Source: Paracoccaceae bacterium (GTDB taxonomy: Bacteria; Pseudomonadota; Alphaproteobacteria; Rhodobacterales; Rhodobacteraceae). From it: DNA of 64,000 nt. A model generated the notes under the pieces. That model was not told where the DNA came from and ran no database searches. It saw nothing but the letters and a program-made list of their open reading frames with translations. The position numbers and the translations under genes were made by a program. The DNA lies in assembly GCA_947476475.1 (NCBI GenBank), contig CANJQT010000001.1:67570-131569 (forward strand). Reading direction: 5' to 3'. Numbering within the stretch: position 1 is the first letter of the stretch; each line of letters begins with the position of its first letter. Positions 54,145 through 63,282 of this stretch are shown here, piece after piece.

Positions 54145-55689
54145 ATGGACTGGAATACCGACCGGCGCGGCCTGCTGAAGGCCGCAGGCGCCCTTGCAGG
54201 GCTGATGACTGTCCCCAATATCGCCTGGGCGGTCGAAGGCGATACGTTGCGCGTGCGCGTAGACGGCGATCTTCAGGTGCTTGATCCCTGGGGCAATCTT
54301 GGTGGCATCGACGAAATGATCCCCCGCTGCACCACCGTAGCCCTGATCCGCTTCGGCGACACCCGCGAAGGCAACCCGCTTTTCAACTGGGGCGCCGAGA
54401 AATACGAATGGACTGACGACAAGACCATCGCCTTCACGCTGCGCGAAGGCCTTGTCTGGAACAAGGGCTTCGGGCCGGTGACCGCGGATGACGTGAAATA
54501 CTCGTTCGAACGGATCGCCAATTCCGACAGCCCCTGGGCCTATCAGTTCGAAAAGCTGGATCATGTCGAAGTGGTCGATGCCCGGTCCGGCATCATCCAC
54601 CTGAAAGAGGCTTTCCGCCCGTTCGAAATCATCGCGCTGCCCTATTACGGCGGCCATATCGTCTGCAAAGCGGCGGTCGAGGCCGTGGGCGGCAAGTACA
54701 CCACGGAAATCCCAGCGGAATGCGGCCCCTTCCTGATGGAAAGCTGGGAACAGGGCCAAAAGGCTACCCTTGTCGCCAACCCTGACTGGACCGGCCCGAA
54801 ACCGGATTTCAGCAAGATTGAAATCTATATCGTCGTCGATGATCAGGCCGCCCAACTGGCCTACGAGGCAGATGCGTTCGACTATACACGCCTTGCCGTT
54901 TCCGCATCAAAGCAGGTCAAGGAAAACCTGCCTGCCGGGGCGACGCTTCTGGAAATGGCCTCTTCGCGCTATGCGTGGCTGACCATCAACATCGCCTCAC
55001 CGCAACTGCAGGACATCCGCGTTCGTCAGGCCATCCAGTATGCGTACGACGGCGATGCGGTTCTGCTGGGTGCCTATGACGGGTTGACCGGACGGTCCGC
55101 CGGCGTCGTTCTGCCCTCGACCCCCTATGCGCGCGAAAAGAACCTGATCGACCGCGACGTTGAAAAGGCCAAGGCGCTTCTGGCCGAAGCCGGCGTCAGC
55201 GATCTGACTCTGACGCTGAATGTGCAGACCGACAGCACCAGTCAGGCCGTGGCACAGATCATTCAGGCCAGCATGGCCGAAGCCGGCATCACCATCGAAA
55301 TCGCGCCCACCGAAGATGCCGCCTATTGGGTGTTGGGCGACAAGACCCAGGGCGACGGCTACAAGACCATCGAACTGGTGCTCATGTCCTTCGCAGGCGG
55401 GATCGAGCCTACCGAAAACCTCGTCTGGTTCCGCCCGGATCAGATCGGCGCATGGAACTGGTCCAGCTTCGACAGCCCGGAATATGAGGAACTGTACCAG
55501 AAGGCCCAGATCGAGACCGACACCGCCAAACGCAAGGAATTGTGCAACCGGATGGAAGACCTCATGGAACAGTCCGGCGGCTTCATCTTCATCTGCTTCG
55601 AACCGTTTGTTGCTTTGCATGATGACAACCTCAAGCCGGTGATCCTGTCGGATGGCTACCTTGACCCCGTGATGTTCAAGAAACTATGA
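54145..55689 (+). CDS. Family-5 ABC transporter substrate-binding protein with Tat signal
   Basis: 514 aa periplasmic solute-binding protein of the DppA/OppA/NikA group. The N-terminus DRRGLLKAAGALAGLM has a twin-arginine signal followed by a hydrophobic stretch and cleavage near NIAWA. Typical motifs: IAFTLREGLVWNKGFGPVTADDVKYSFER and KATLVANPDWTGPKPDFSK. Tat export suggests folding, or ligand binding, before export. Strong GGAGG ribosome site. The ligand is probably a peptide-like, opine-like or betaine conjugate. Confidence 0.92.
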   Translation: MDWNTDRRGLLKAAGALAGLMTVPNIAWAVEGDTLRVRVDGDLQVLDPWGNLGGIDEMIPRCTTVALIRFGDTREGNPLFNWGAEKYEWTDDKTIAFTLREGLVWNKGFGPVTADDVKYSFERIANSDSPWAYQFEKLDHVEVVDARSGIIHLKEAFRPFEIIALPYYGGHIVCKAAVEAVGGKYTTEIPAECGPFLMESWEQGQKATLVANPDWTGPKPDFSKIEIYIVVDDQAAQLAYEADAFDYTRLAVSASKQVKENLPAGATLLEMASSRYAWLTINIASPQLQDIRVRQAIQYAYDGDAVLLGAYDGLTGRSAGVVLPSTPYAREKNLIDRDVEKAKALLAEAGVSDLTLTLNVQTDSTSQAVAQIIQASMAEAGITIEIAPTEDAAYWVLGDKTQGDGYKTIELVLMSFAGGIEPTENLVWFRPDQIGAWNWSSFDSPEYEELYQKAQIETDTAKRKELCNRMEDLMEQSGGFIFICFEPFVALHDDNLKPVILSDGYLDPVMFKKL

Positions 55690-55699
55690 CCTGACGAAA

Positions 55700-55724
55700 G
55701 GTGCCGCGCCTCGTGCGCGGCACC
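55700..55724 (+). promoter_or_regulatory. Strong stem-loop between binding-protein and TetR genes
   Basis: A perfect 10-bp stem GGTGCCGCGC / GCGCGGCACC with 5-base loop CTCGT, 11 bases after the binding-protein stop, with no T tract. Likely stabilises the upstream mRNA or lowers read-through into the regulator gene. Confidence 0.6.
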
Positions 55725-55748
55725 ATCCCCACCCTGAAGGGAACCGCG

Positions 55749-56360
55749 ATGCCTGAACCGCGCTTTCGCCGCTATTCGTCCGAAGTGCGCGCCGCCATGC
55801 TGGTCGATGCGGGCCTTGCCTGCCTTGCGCGTGGCGGCATCACCGCCTTCACCACCGACAACATCTGCCGCGAAGCGGGGGCCTCGCGCGGGTTGATTAC
55901 CCATCACTTCGGCTCGATCGACGGGCTTCTGGCCGCCGTCTACGCCGCAGCCTACCAGCCGATGCTCGATAGTCTGGCGCCGGAAGGCGAAACGTCACCC
56001 TCCCTCATGCAGATCATTGAACGGGTTTTTGGCACCTACAATTTCACCCGCGACAGCCTGAATGTATGGTTGGCGCTTTGGGGCGAGATTGCCACCAACC
56101 CGGCGCTTCAGGCCGAACACCGCCGACACTATGCCCGTTATCGCGCCACGGTGGCCCGCGCCATCGACGACCTGGCCCGCGCGCGCGGGCTTTCCGTCGA
56201 TTCGCAGGACCTTGCGATATCGGTCATTGCCCTTATCGACGGGCTTTGGCTCGAACAGGGTATTGACCCCGAACTTCTCTCGCCTACCCGCTCAATTGAT
56301 GCTTGCCGACGGATGCTGGAGCCGATCTTTGGCCCCTTGGCGGGATCGCTCGCACCATGA
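55749..56360 (+). CDS. TetR-family transcriptional regulator (BetI-like)
   Basis: 203 aa. N-terminal helix-turn-helix: GLACLARGGITAFTTDNICR then EAGASRGLITHHFGSIDGLL. The C-terminal ligand domain ends with VIALIDGLWLEQGIDPELL, the pattern of BetI-type regulators that respond to choline and related compounds. The likely target is the palindrome at 44680-44703 covering the operon promoter. Its stop overlaps the start of the M24 gene (ATGA), so regulator and M24 enzyme are co-translated. Confidence 0.9.
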   Translation: MPEPRFRRYSSEVRAAMLVDAGLACLARGGITAFTTDNICREAGASRGLITHHFGSIDGLLAAVYAAAYQPMLDSLAPEGETSPSLMQIIERVFGTYNFTRDSLNVWLALWGEIATNPALQAEHRRHYARYRATVARAIDDLARARGLSVDSQDLAISVIALIDGLWLEQGIDPELLSPTRSIDACRRMLEPIFGPLAGSLAP

Positions 56361-57604
56361 CCCTTTTCTCTGATCCCCGCAAACGCGCCTTTCTCAACCC
56401 CGACGGCGCGGACAAACCGCTCAAAAGCCCTGTTTCCCATTCCACACTTGATCGCGCACGAACCTTTCGTAAGGCGCGGATGGTCGCGCAGGTGGTCAAA
56501 CACGATTGCGCTGCGATCCTCTTGTTTGATGCGGTCAGCATCCGCCACGCGCTCGATGTGGCAAACATGCAGGTCTGGGCGCTTCACAACGCCTTTCACT
56601 ACGCCCTGATCTTTGCCGACGGCTACGCGATAGATTTCCAGTATGCTGGAGCAGAGCACCTGTCTGCGGGCCTGCCCGGCATAGACGAGGTTCGTACAAC
56701 CAAAGCCTGGTTCTACCAGTATTCCGGTGAAAACCTGAGTTCTGCGGTCGAATCCTGGGCCGCCGAAATTGCCGACTGTTTGGCGACCTATGGCGGCGGC
56801 AATACCCGACTCGCGGTCGACAAGCTGGATGCGCCGGGTGTGGATGCCCTGCGCCGCCGCGGCCTGACACTCGTCGAAGGGCAGGAACTGACCGAACACG
56901 CACGCATGATCAAAGGCCCGGACGAGCTGGATCTGATGCAATGGACCATCCGTGTGGCCGAAGCGGGCATGGCCCGAATGTATGAGCATTCCGTCGCGGG
57001 CAAGACCGAGCAGGAAATCTGGGCCGAACTGCATTTTGAAAATATCCGCTCTGGCGGGGAATGGATCGAGACGCGGCTTTTGGCCGTCGGTCAAAGGACA
57101 AATCCATGGTTTCAGGAATGCTCGGACCATGTTGCCCAGACCGGGGATATGCTTGCATTTGATACTGACATGGTCGGGCCATACGGCTATTGCGCTGACC
57201 TTTCGCGCAGCTGGACAATTGATCACACACCAATGAACGATCGGCAAAAAAGGCTCTACGCTGATGCGCTGGCCCAGATAGAGCACAACACCGCTCTGAT
57301 CCAGCCAGGCATGGATTTCCGGGAGTATATGGAAAAGTCCTGGCCAATCCCGGAACCCTATGTGGCCAACCGCTACTCTTGCGCGTTGCATGGTGTGGGC
57401 ATGGTCGATGAATACCCCTGGGTGCCCTTCGCCAATGATGCGGCCTCGTTGCTGGCCGGGTGGTTTGAGCCGGGCATGGTGCTTTGTGTGGAAAGCCTGA
57501 TTGCCGAGACGGGCGGGTATGAATCGATAAAGTTGGAAACCCAGGTGGTCGTAACAGCGACAGGTGCACGCCGGATGGACAGTTTCCCATGGGAAGACAT
57601 TTAG
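56357..57604 (+). CDS. M24-family metallohydrolase, DddP (DMSP lyase)-like
   Basis: 415 aa, pita-bread fold. Putative metal ligands Asp269, Asp271, Asp281, His345, Glu379 and Glu394 follow the spacing of the di-metal site of Roseobacter DMSP lyase DddP almost exactly. DddP-like stretches include GGEWIETRLLAVG, RTNPWFQECSDHV and FDTDMVGPYGYCADLSRSW. It could therefore split dimethylsulfoniopropionate, but other M24 members are creatinases and Xaa-Pro peptidases, and the operon points to methylated amines. It is somewhat shorter than DddP. Co-translated with TetR; last gene of the operon. Confidence 0.83.
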   Translation: MTLFSDPRKRAFLNPDGADKPLKSPVSHSTLDRARTFRKARMVAQVVKHDCAAILLFDAVSIRHALDVANMQVWALHNAFHYALIFADGYAIDFQYAGAEHLSAGLPGIDEVRTTKAWFYQYSGENLSSAVESWAAEIADCLATYGGGNTRLAVDKLDAPGVDALRRRGLTLVEGQELTEHARMIKGPDELDLMQWTIRVAEAGMARMYEHSVAGKTEQEIWAELHFENIRSGGEWIETRLLAVGQRTNPWFQECSDHVAQTGDMLAFDTDMVGPYGYCADLSRSWTIDHTPMNDRQKRLYADALAQIEHNTALIQPGMDFREYMEKSWPIPEPYVANRYSCALHGVGMVDEYPWVPFANDAASLLAGWFEPGMVLCVESLIAETGGYESIKLETQVVVTATGARRMDSFPWEDI

Positions 57605-57831
57605 GGCCGCCAGGGCTGCTCGTCCCCCTTCACCCGCGCGTGCACGCTGTGATGGGCGGGCCTTGGCCCTCACCCCGAGCGAAAGCCCGCTCTCCCATAG
57701 GCTGCACCATAGCACCGTCTTTACAAGCCGCGCGGAATGGCGGATATGCAGCGCGAGCATAGGCTTACGGCTGGAAAACTTCCGGCGGGTATGTGAAAGA
57801 GTGCCTCTGGCGCCAGAATGAAGTCCACCAA

Positions 57832-59431
57832 ATGACCGAACAAAACGACCTTGGCCGCAGTCCTGTCTCGCGGCGCTATCTTCTGGCCTACGGGGCAGCC
57901 CTCGGGGCACTTCTGTCCACGACGGCCGTGCCGACGATTCTGCGCGCCCAGACGGCGGCAGTTCCGGCATCGACGCCCTTCAGTTTCGACATCCTGTCGG
58001 AAACCATGCGCACCCGCGCCCAGGGCGATGATCCCGTCGCCCCGCCACTGTCAGATTTCCTCGCCTCGCTGGATTACGACAAATACCAGATGATCCAGTT
58101 CTGGCCCAAGCGCGCGCTGGTCGGAAAAAGCCAGCGACTGGCGTGTTCTGCCCTTCCATGTCGGCTGGCTGTTCAAGGAACCGGTGAAGATCCACGAGGT
58201 TGTGGCAGGCCAGGCAACCGAAATGACCTTCACCACTGCCGATTTTGAATATCGCGGCAAGCTGAAGGCCGAAGTGCCTGCCGACTTCACCTTGCCCGGC
58301 GTGGCGGGCTTCAAGCTCAACCATCCGGTCAACCGCCCCGACCTGTTCGACGAGGTGATCTCTTTCGTCGGCGCCAGTTATTTCCGTGCACTCGGGCAGG
58401 GCAATGCCTACGGCCTTTCTTCACGCGGGCTGGCGATCAACACTGGCCTGTCCAAAGCCGAGGAATTCCCCCGCTTCACCGGTTTCTGGTTGGAAAAGCC
58501 CGCACCCGGGGCGGCCAGCACCACCATCTATGGCGCGCTGGACAGCGCCAGCGTGACCGGTGCCTACCGCTTTGTAATTACCGCTGGCATCGAAACCACC
58601 GTCGATGTCACTGCGCGCCTGTTCTTCCGCGCCCCGGTAGACGAACTGGGTATCGGCCCGCTCACCTCGATGTTCCTGTTCGCTGCAGTAAACCGTTCGC
58701 AGTTCGACGACTACCGCCCGCAGGTCCATGACAGCGACGGTCTGCGCATCGTGCGCGCCGATGGCGACGTTATCTGGCGCGCGCTGAACAATCCCAAGCA
58801 GCTTGCCTCGTCCTATTTCGCCGAAACCCGGCCGCAGCGCTTCGGCCTTCATCAGCGCGCCCGTGATTTCGCAGATTACCAGGATGCCGAGGCACATTAC
58901 CAACAGCGCCCGTCGGTTGATATCGAACCGCAGGGCGATTGGGGCGCTGGCCGCATCCGGCTGGTCGAAATCCCCTCTGACCTAGAAGTGCATGACAATA
59001 TCGTCGCCTACTGGGTGCCCGAAAAGAAACCGGCAGCGGGTGACAGTCTGGAACTGTCTTACCGTATGCACTGGGGCCGGCTTGAACTGCCGGATACCGA
59101 GGACCGCGCCTTCGTTGCGGAAACCAGCAGCGGCGTCGGTGGTGCCGCCGGCCTTTCCACCCCGCCCGACACGCGCAAATTTGTGATCGATTTCAAGGGT
59201 GGCATGCTTGGGCGCCTTCCCGCCGAAGATGGCGAAGTTATGCCAGTCGTTACCGTCACCAACGGCAAGGCAGACATCACAACCTTGCACAAGATCGACG
59301 GGACGGATATCTGGCGGCTGGTTGTCGATATCGCCTCGGAATCAGGGGCGGTCTGTGAATTGTCTGCCCATGTTGCGGGCTACGGAAAGAAACTCTCGGA
59401 AATCTGGATGTTCCAGTGGGTAAAGCCATGA
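57832..59431 (+). pseudogene. opgG: Periplasmic glucan biosynthesis protein OpgG/OpgD family, frameshifted
   Basis: The first part (57832 to about 58116) has a twin-arginine signal (SRRYLLAYGAALG) and the family start PFSFDILSETMRTRAQ...YQMIQFWPKRA. The frame then shifts near 58113-58118. The rest, beginning WSEKASDWRVLPFHVGWLFK, continues in the +1-shifted frame to 59431 with IHEVVAGQATEMTF and the C-terminal MPVVTVTNGKADITT. Loss of two bases in the expected RALW codons, or gain of one, would explain it. If real it truncates the protein that shapes glucan backbones in the periplasm; it may also be a sequencing error. Confidence 0.8.
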
Positions 59432-59628
59432 CCATGACTGCCGTCGTCTCCATTCACAGCCCGGACGGCACCGCCGCGCCGGTGCCGGATGTTGCGCGCG
59501 CAATGGTGCTGGGCCGCCTGCCCGATGCGCCAACTCAAATGCCGACCCAGCGCCTCGTGCGCGATGCCGCGCCTGTCTCTTTTCTTCGGGCGCTGTTCTT
59601 CGGGCCGCTGGGGCCGGTCGGCACCTGA
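59428..59628 (+). CDS. Short frame in phase with opgH, likely its severed N-terminus
   Basis: 66 codons starting with an ATGA overlap on the opgG stop. It contains LPDAPTQMPTQRLVRD, which resembles the LPPEAPLxMPxQ segment at the N-terminus of OpgH proteins. It ends at TGA (59626-59628), and opgH resumes in the same frame one codon later at ATG 59632. Either OpgH has lost its N-terminal arm by a nonsense change, or a separate small protein is made. Not resolvable from sequence alone. Confidence 0.45.
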   Translation: MTMTAVVSIHSPDGTAAPVPDVARAMVLGRLPDAPTQMPTQRLVRDAAPVSFLRALFFGPLGPVGT

Positions 59629-59631
59629 TAC

Positions 59632-61455
59632 ATGTCTGCTACCGCGCCACGCATCCAGGTGAAGGCACCCCGCCGCGTGCGCCTGGTTCGGGCGGTTGCC
59701 GTGGCCCTGTCTCTGACAACGGGGGGCGGGGCGGCCGCGATCTTCGTTCAGTATTCCGCCGTCAACGGCCTTACGCCGCTCGGTCTGGTCAGCGCCGTCT
59801 TCCTGTTCTTCTCGACCACATGGCTGGCCTGGGGCGCCTGCCTCGGGGTGGTGGGGCTGAAGCCATTCCACCTGCGCCGCCCCTTCACCCATCTGCCGCC
59901 CAATGGCCGCACGGTGGTTCTTGTCCCTGTTTTTAACGAAGACCCGCAAGTAACCTTCGCTCGTGTGGCGGCCATGTATCTTTCGGTGAACAAGGCCACC
60001 GCTTTGCCCGTCCATTTCGCCATCTTGTCAGATACCCGCGACGCCGCCATCGCCAAGGCCGAGGATCTGTGGTTCGCCCGCCTTCTTGATGAAACCGGCG
60101 GCGCCGGGCGCATCTTCTACCGCCGACGCGCCCAGAACACCGGGCGCAAGGCCGGCAACATCGAGGATTTCTTTGCCCGTTCCGGCGCCGCCTATGATTT
60201 CGCCCTGATCCTTGATGCTGACAGCCTCATGGAAGGCGACACCATCGTCGAAATGATCCGCCGGATGGAAGCCGACCCCGATCTTGGCCTGTTGCAATCC
60301 CTGCCTGCTGTAGTGCGCGCCCAGTCGGTCTTTGGCCGCGTCATGCAGTTCGCCGCGGCCTTCTTTTCGCCGGTCTTCTCGCGCGGGCTGGCGCGGATGC
60401 AGGGCCATACTGGCCCATTCTGGGGCCACAACGCCATGGTCCGGGTGCCCGCTTTCGTCGCTTCGTGCGGCCTGCCCGTCCTGTCCGGCCCGCCGCCGTT
60501 CGGCGGCCACATCCTCAGCCATGATTACGTCGAGGCCGCGCTGCTGGCGCGCGCGGGCTGGAAGGTCCGGCTCGATACCGACCTGAAGGGCTCCTACGAA
60601 GAAGGCCCCGAAAGCATCGTCGAACATGCCAAGCGTGACCGCCGCTGGTGTCAGGGCAACCTTCAACACCTGCGCATCATCGCAGCCCCCGGCTTGCGCA
60701 AATGGAGCCGCTTCGTCTTTTTGCAAGGCGTCTTTTCCTATATCGCCCCGGTCCTGTGGGCGGGTTTCCTGATCACTGTGGTGACCGACCGTGTCACCGC
60801 CCCGCCGCCCGATTACTTCCCTGATCCGCACCAGTTCTTCCCCGTCTTTCCCAGCGACGAAACCGCCAAGGCGATCGGTCTGGCCATCGGCATCTTCGGC
60901 CTTCTGATAATGCCCAAACTGCTGACCGCGACCGAGGCGATCGTGACCCGCCGCACCCGCCAGTTCGGTGGCACCTTCAACGCCCTGCTGTCGGTGCTGG
61001 CCGATTTCATCCTGCTCAGCATCATGGCCCCGGTCCTGATGGCCTACCAGACCCGCTCGGTGTTTCAGGTGTTGATGGGGCGCGATGGCGGCTGGCCGCC
61101 GAACCGGCGTGGCGGTGCCACCCTGACCGTGGCCGAAGCCTGGGAAGCAAGCCGCTTCATCGTCTTTTCAGGGGTTGTCGGCCTTGTCGTCGCCCATTTC
61201 CTGACCGTCCATATCATCCTTTGGGTGTTGCCGGTTCTGGTGCCGATGATCTTTTCACCACTGATCATCTCCTGGACCTCGCGCCTTGTCGCGCCGTCCA
61301 GCCACCGCGCCCGGCTGTTCACCACCCCCGAAGAAATCCACACCCCGCCGATTCTGGCCCTGCATGACGAAATCCTCGCGCGCTGGGAAAAGATCGCCCG
61401 CACACCCGAAGCCGGCGCAGATACGCCCGGCCTGATGGAGCCAGCCCGTGCCTGA
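59632..61455 (+). CDS. opgH: Glucan biosynthesis glucosyltransferase OpgH
   Basis: Membrane glycosyltransferase of family 2 that polymerises UDP-glucose into periplasmic glucans; 607 aa. Membrane segments flank the catalytic domain, which has VLVPVFNEDPQVTFARVAAM, LILDADSLMEGD (DxD) and the acceptor motif RRWCQGNLQHLRI. The downstream region has several hydrophobic segments. The N-terminal arm appears split off by a TGA (see the preceding entry), leaving this start at ATG 59632. It overlaps opgC by 8 bases. Confidence 0.92.
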   Translation: MSATAPRIQVKAPRRVRLVRAVAVALSLTTGGGAAAIFVQYSAVNGLTPLGLVSAVFLFFSTTWLAWGACLGVVGLKPFHLRRPFTHLPPNGRTVVLVPVFNEDPQVTFARVAAMYLSVNKATALPVHFAILSDTRDAAIAKAEDLWFARLLDETGGAGRIFYRRRAQNTGRKAGNIEDFFARSGAAYDFALILDADSLMEGDTIVEMIRRMEADPDLGLLQSLPAVVRAQSVFGRVMQFAAAFFSPVFSRGLARMQGHTGPFWGHNAMVRVPAFVASCGLPVLSGPPPFGGHILSHDYVEAALLARAGWKVRLDTDLKGSYEEGPESIVEHAKRDRRWCQGNLQHLRIIAAPGLRKWSRFVFLQGVFSYIAPVLWAGFLITVVTDRVTAPPPDYFPDPHQFFPVFPSDETAKAIGLAIGIFGLLIMPKLLTATEAIVTRRTRQFGGTFNALLSVLADFILLSIMAPVLMAYQTRSVFQVLMGRDGGWPPNRRGGATLTVAEAWEASRFIVFSGVVGLVVAHFLTVHIILWVLPVLVPMIFSPLIISWTSRLVAPSSHRARLFTTPEEIHTPPILALHDEILARWEKIARTPEAGADTPGLMEPARA

Positions 61456-62689
61456 CAGAACCATGACCGCTGCCGCGCCGCCCATGGCCGCGCGCGCCGA
61501 TGCTGCACCCGACAATGTGGTCACGATCCATCCCGCCGTGCCTGCGCCCACCCGTAAGGCCCGCGACCGGCGCATCGATTTCTTCCGTGGCCTCGCGCTG
61601 GCGATGATCTTCATCAACCATGTGCCTGGCACGATTTATGAAACCCTGACCAGCCGTAATTTCGGCTTTTCCGACGCGGCCGAGGCTTTTGTCTTCATCT
61701 CGGGCACCTCGGCGGCGCTGGCCTATGCCGGGGTCATGGCCGGGCCGAAACTCTGGCCCGGCGTTGCCCGCATCTGGGCGCGCGCCTGGACGCTCTACCT
61801 TGTGCATCTGCTGGTGACGGTCTGGGTGATCGGCATCACCGCAGCCACTTTCCGCTGGGGTGGCGACACCACGCTGATGCTGCGCGACAACGTGCAGTAT
61901 CTGTTCAAGGATCTGTCCGGCTTCCTGACCGGATTGCCGCTGATGACCCATCAGGTCGGCTATGTGAACATCCTGCCGATGTATGCGGTGCTGCTGCTGG
62001 CTTGCCCTGCGCTGATCATTGCCGGGCGCAGCTACCCGCGGCTGACGCTGGCCGCATCAGTGGCCCTTTGGCTCGTCTCGGGCACGATCCGGCTTGATCT
62101 GCCGAATTTCCCGACCCCCGGCGGATGGTTTCTCAACCCGCTCTCCTGGCAACTTCTGTTTGTCCTTGGCCTTCTGACCGGTCTGGCGCTGCGCAAGGGC
62201 GAACGGTTCGTGCCGCGCCACCCGGTCTTGATAGCCCTGTCGGCTGGTATCCTGATCCTGTCGCTGGTCTGGCTGAAAGTGCCAGCTTTCGGTGTCCACG
62301 CCAATGCGGTGTTGGGCAAGCTTGCCACCCTCGGCTTTCCGATGGTGATCCGCGATTTCGACAAGACCTATCTTGCGGTCCCTCGGCTTTTTCACGCGCT
62401 GGCTCTGGTCTACCTGATGTCGGCCCTTCCCGCCGTGCGCAGCCTGTCGAACAGCCGCTGGGTCGAACCCGTCGCCCTTCTTGGCCGTCAGGCCCTGCCG
62501 GTTTTTGCACTGGGCTCGATCCTTTCGTTCGCAGCGCGTTCGGGCAAACTTCTGATTGGCGACAGTTTGGCGCTGGACAGCGCCCTCATCCTTGCCGGCC
62601 TGGTCCTCATGTATGTCTTTGCCTGGCTGCGCGAGAAATCCCGCGCGGTCATCGCCGCTGCAGGCGCCCCCAGCACGCGCGCAATCTGA
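61448..62689 (+). CDS. opgC: OpgC protein, periplasmic glucan succinyl/acyltransferase
   Basis: 413 aa polytopic membrane protein with about ten hydrophobic segments. The conserved OpgC start RRIDFFRGLALAMIFINHVPG is followed by NFGFSDAAEAFVFISGTSAA. In Rhodobacter sphaeroides and E. coli OpgC adds succinyl groups to periplasmic glucans. It overlaps opgH by 8 bases, giving an opgG-opgH-opgC operon. The N-terminal 35 residues are Ala/Pro-rich and may be disordered. Confidence 0.93.
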   Translation: MPDRTMTAAAPPMAARADAAPDNVVTIHPAVPAPTRKARDRRIDFFRGLALAMIFINHVPGTIYETLTSRNFGFSDAAEAFVFISGTSAALAYAGVMAGPKLWPGVARIWARAWTLYLVHLLVTVWVIGITAATFRWGGDTTLMLRDNVQYLFKDLSGFLTGLPLMTHQVGYVNILPMYAVLLLACPALIIAGRSYPRLTLAASVALWLVSGTIRLDLPNFPTPGGWFLNPLSWQLLFVLGLLTGLALRKGERFVPRHPVLIALSAGILILSLVWLKVPAFGVHANAVLGKLATLGFPMVIRDFDKTYLAVPRLFHALALVYLMSALPAVRSLSNSRWVEPVALLGRQALPVFALGSILSFAARSGKLLIGDSLALDSALILAGLVLMYVFAWLREKSRAVIAAAGAPSTRAI

Positions 62690-62802
62690 GTGCCATGGGC
62701 CAGACGTTTTTGGCCGGGCAAAGGCCTTCTGGGTCCGTTTTGAGCCAAAGGCCAACCTTCGCCGCAACATGACAACGGCTGCGATGGATCACGCGTGGAG
62801 GG

Positions 62803-63282
62803 TCAACCGCGCCGCGCGGCCTCGATCGCGGCAACGTCGATTTTCGTCATTTCCATCATCGCCGCAAACGCGCGTCTTGCTTCATCGCCGCCTGCGTCCA
62901 GCGCCTCGATCAGCACGCGCGGCGTGATTTGCCAGTTGACGCCCCATTTGTCCTTGCACCAGCCGCAGGCGCTTTCCTGACCACCATTGCCGACGATGGC
63001 GTTCCAGTAGCGATCCGTCTCCTGTTGGTCGTCTGTGGCGATCTGGAACGAGAAGGCTTCGTTGTGTTTGAACGCAGGCCCGCCATTGAGGCCCAGGCAC
63101 GGGATGCCGGAGACGGTGAACGCGACGGTCAGCACGTCACCCGTCTTGCCGGACGGGTAGCCACCGGGTGCGCGCGTGACGGCACCTACCCAGCTATCCG
63201 GAAAAGTCTCGGCGTAGAAGCTGGCTGCCGCCTCGGCGTCTGTGTCATACCATAGGCAGATCGTGTTCTTGGCAGTTGCCAT
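62803..63282 (-). CDS. PhnB-like VOC-family protein
   Basis: 159 aa, PhnB/3-demethylubiquinone methyltransferase-like glyoxalase-fold protein: CLWYDTDAEAAASFYAETFP at the N-terminus, ALNGGPAFKHNEAFSFQI-like segment, then WGVNWQITPRVLIEAL near the end. Function unassigned; despite one family name it is not a methyltransferase by sequence. ATG 63282 follows AAAAGG. It is convergent with opgC. Confidence 0.88.
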   Translation of the reverse strand: MATAKNTICLWYDTDAEAAASFYAETFPDSWVGAVTRAPGGYPSGKTGDVLTVAFTVSGIPCLGLNGGPAFKHNEAFSFQIATDDQQETDRYWNAIVGNGGQESACGWCKDKWGVNWQITPRVLIEALDAGGDEARRAFAAMMEMTKIDVAAIEAARRG

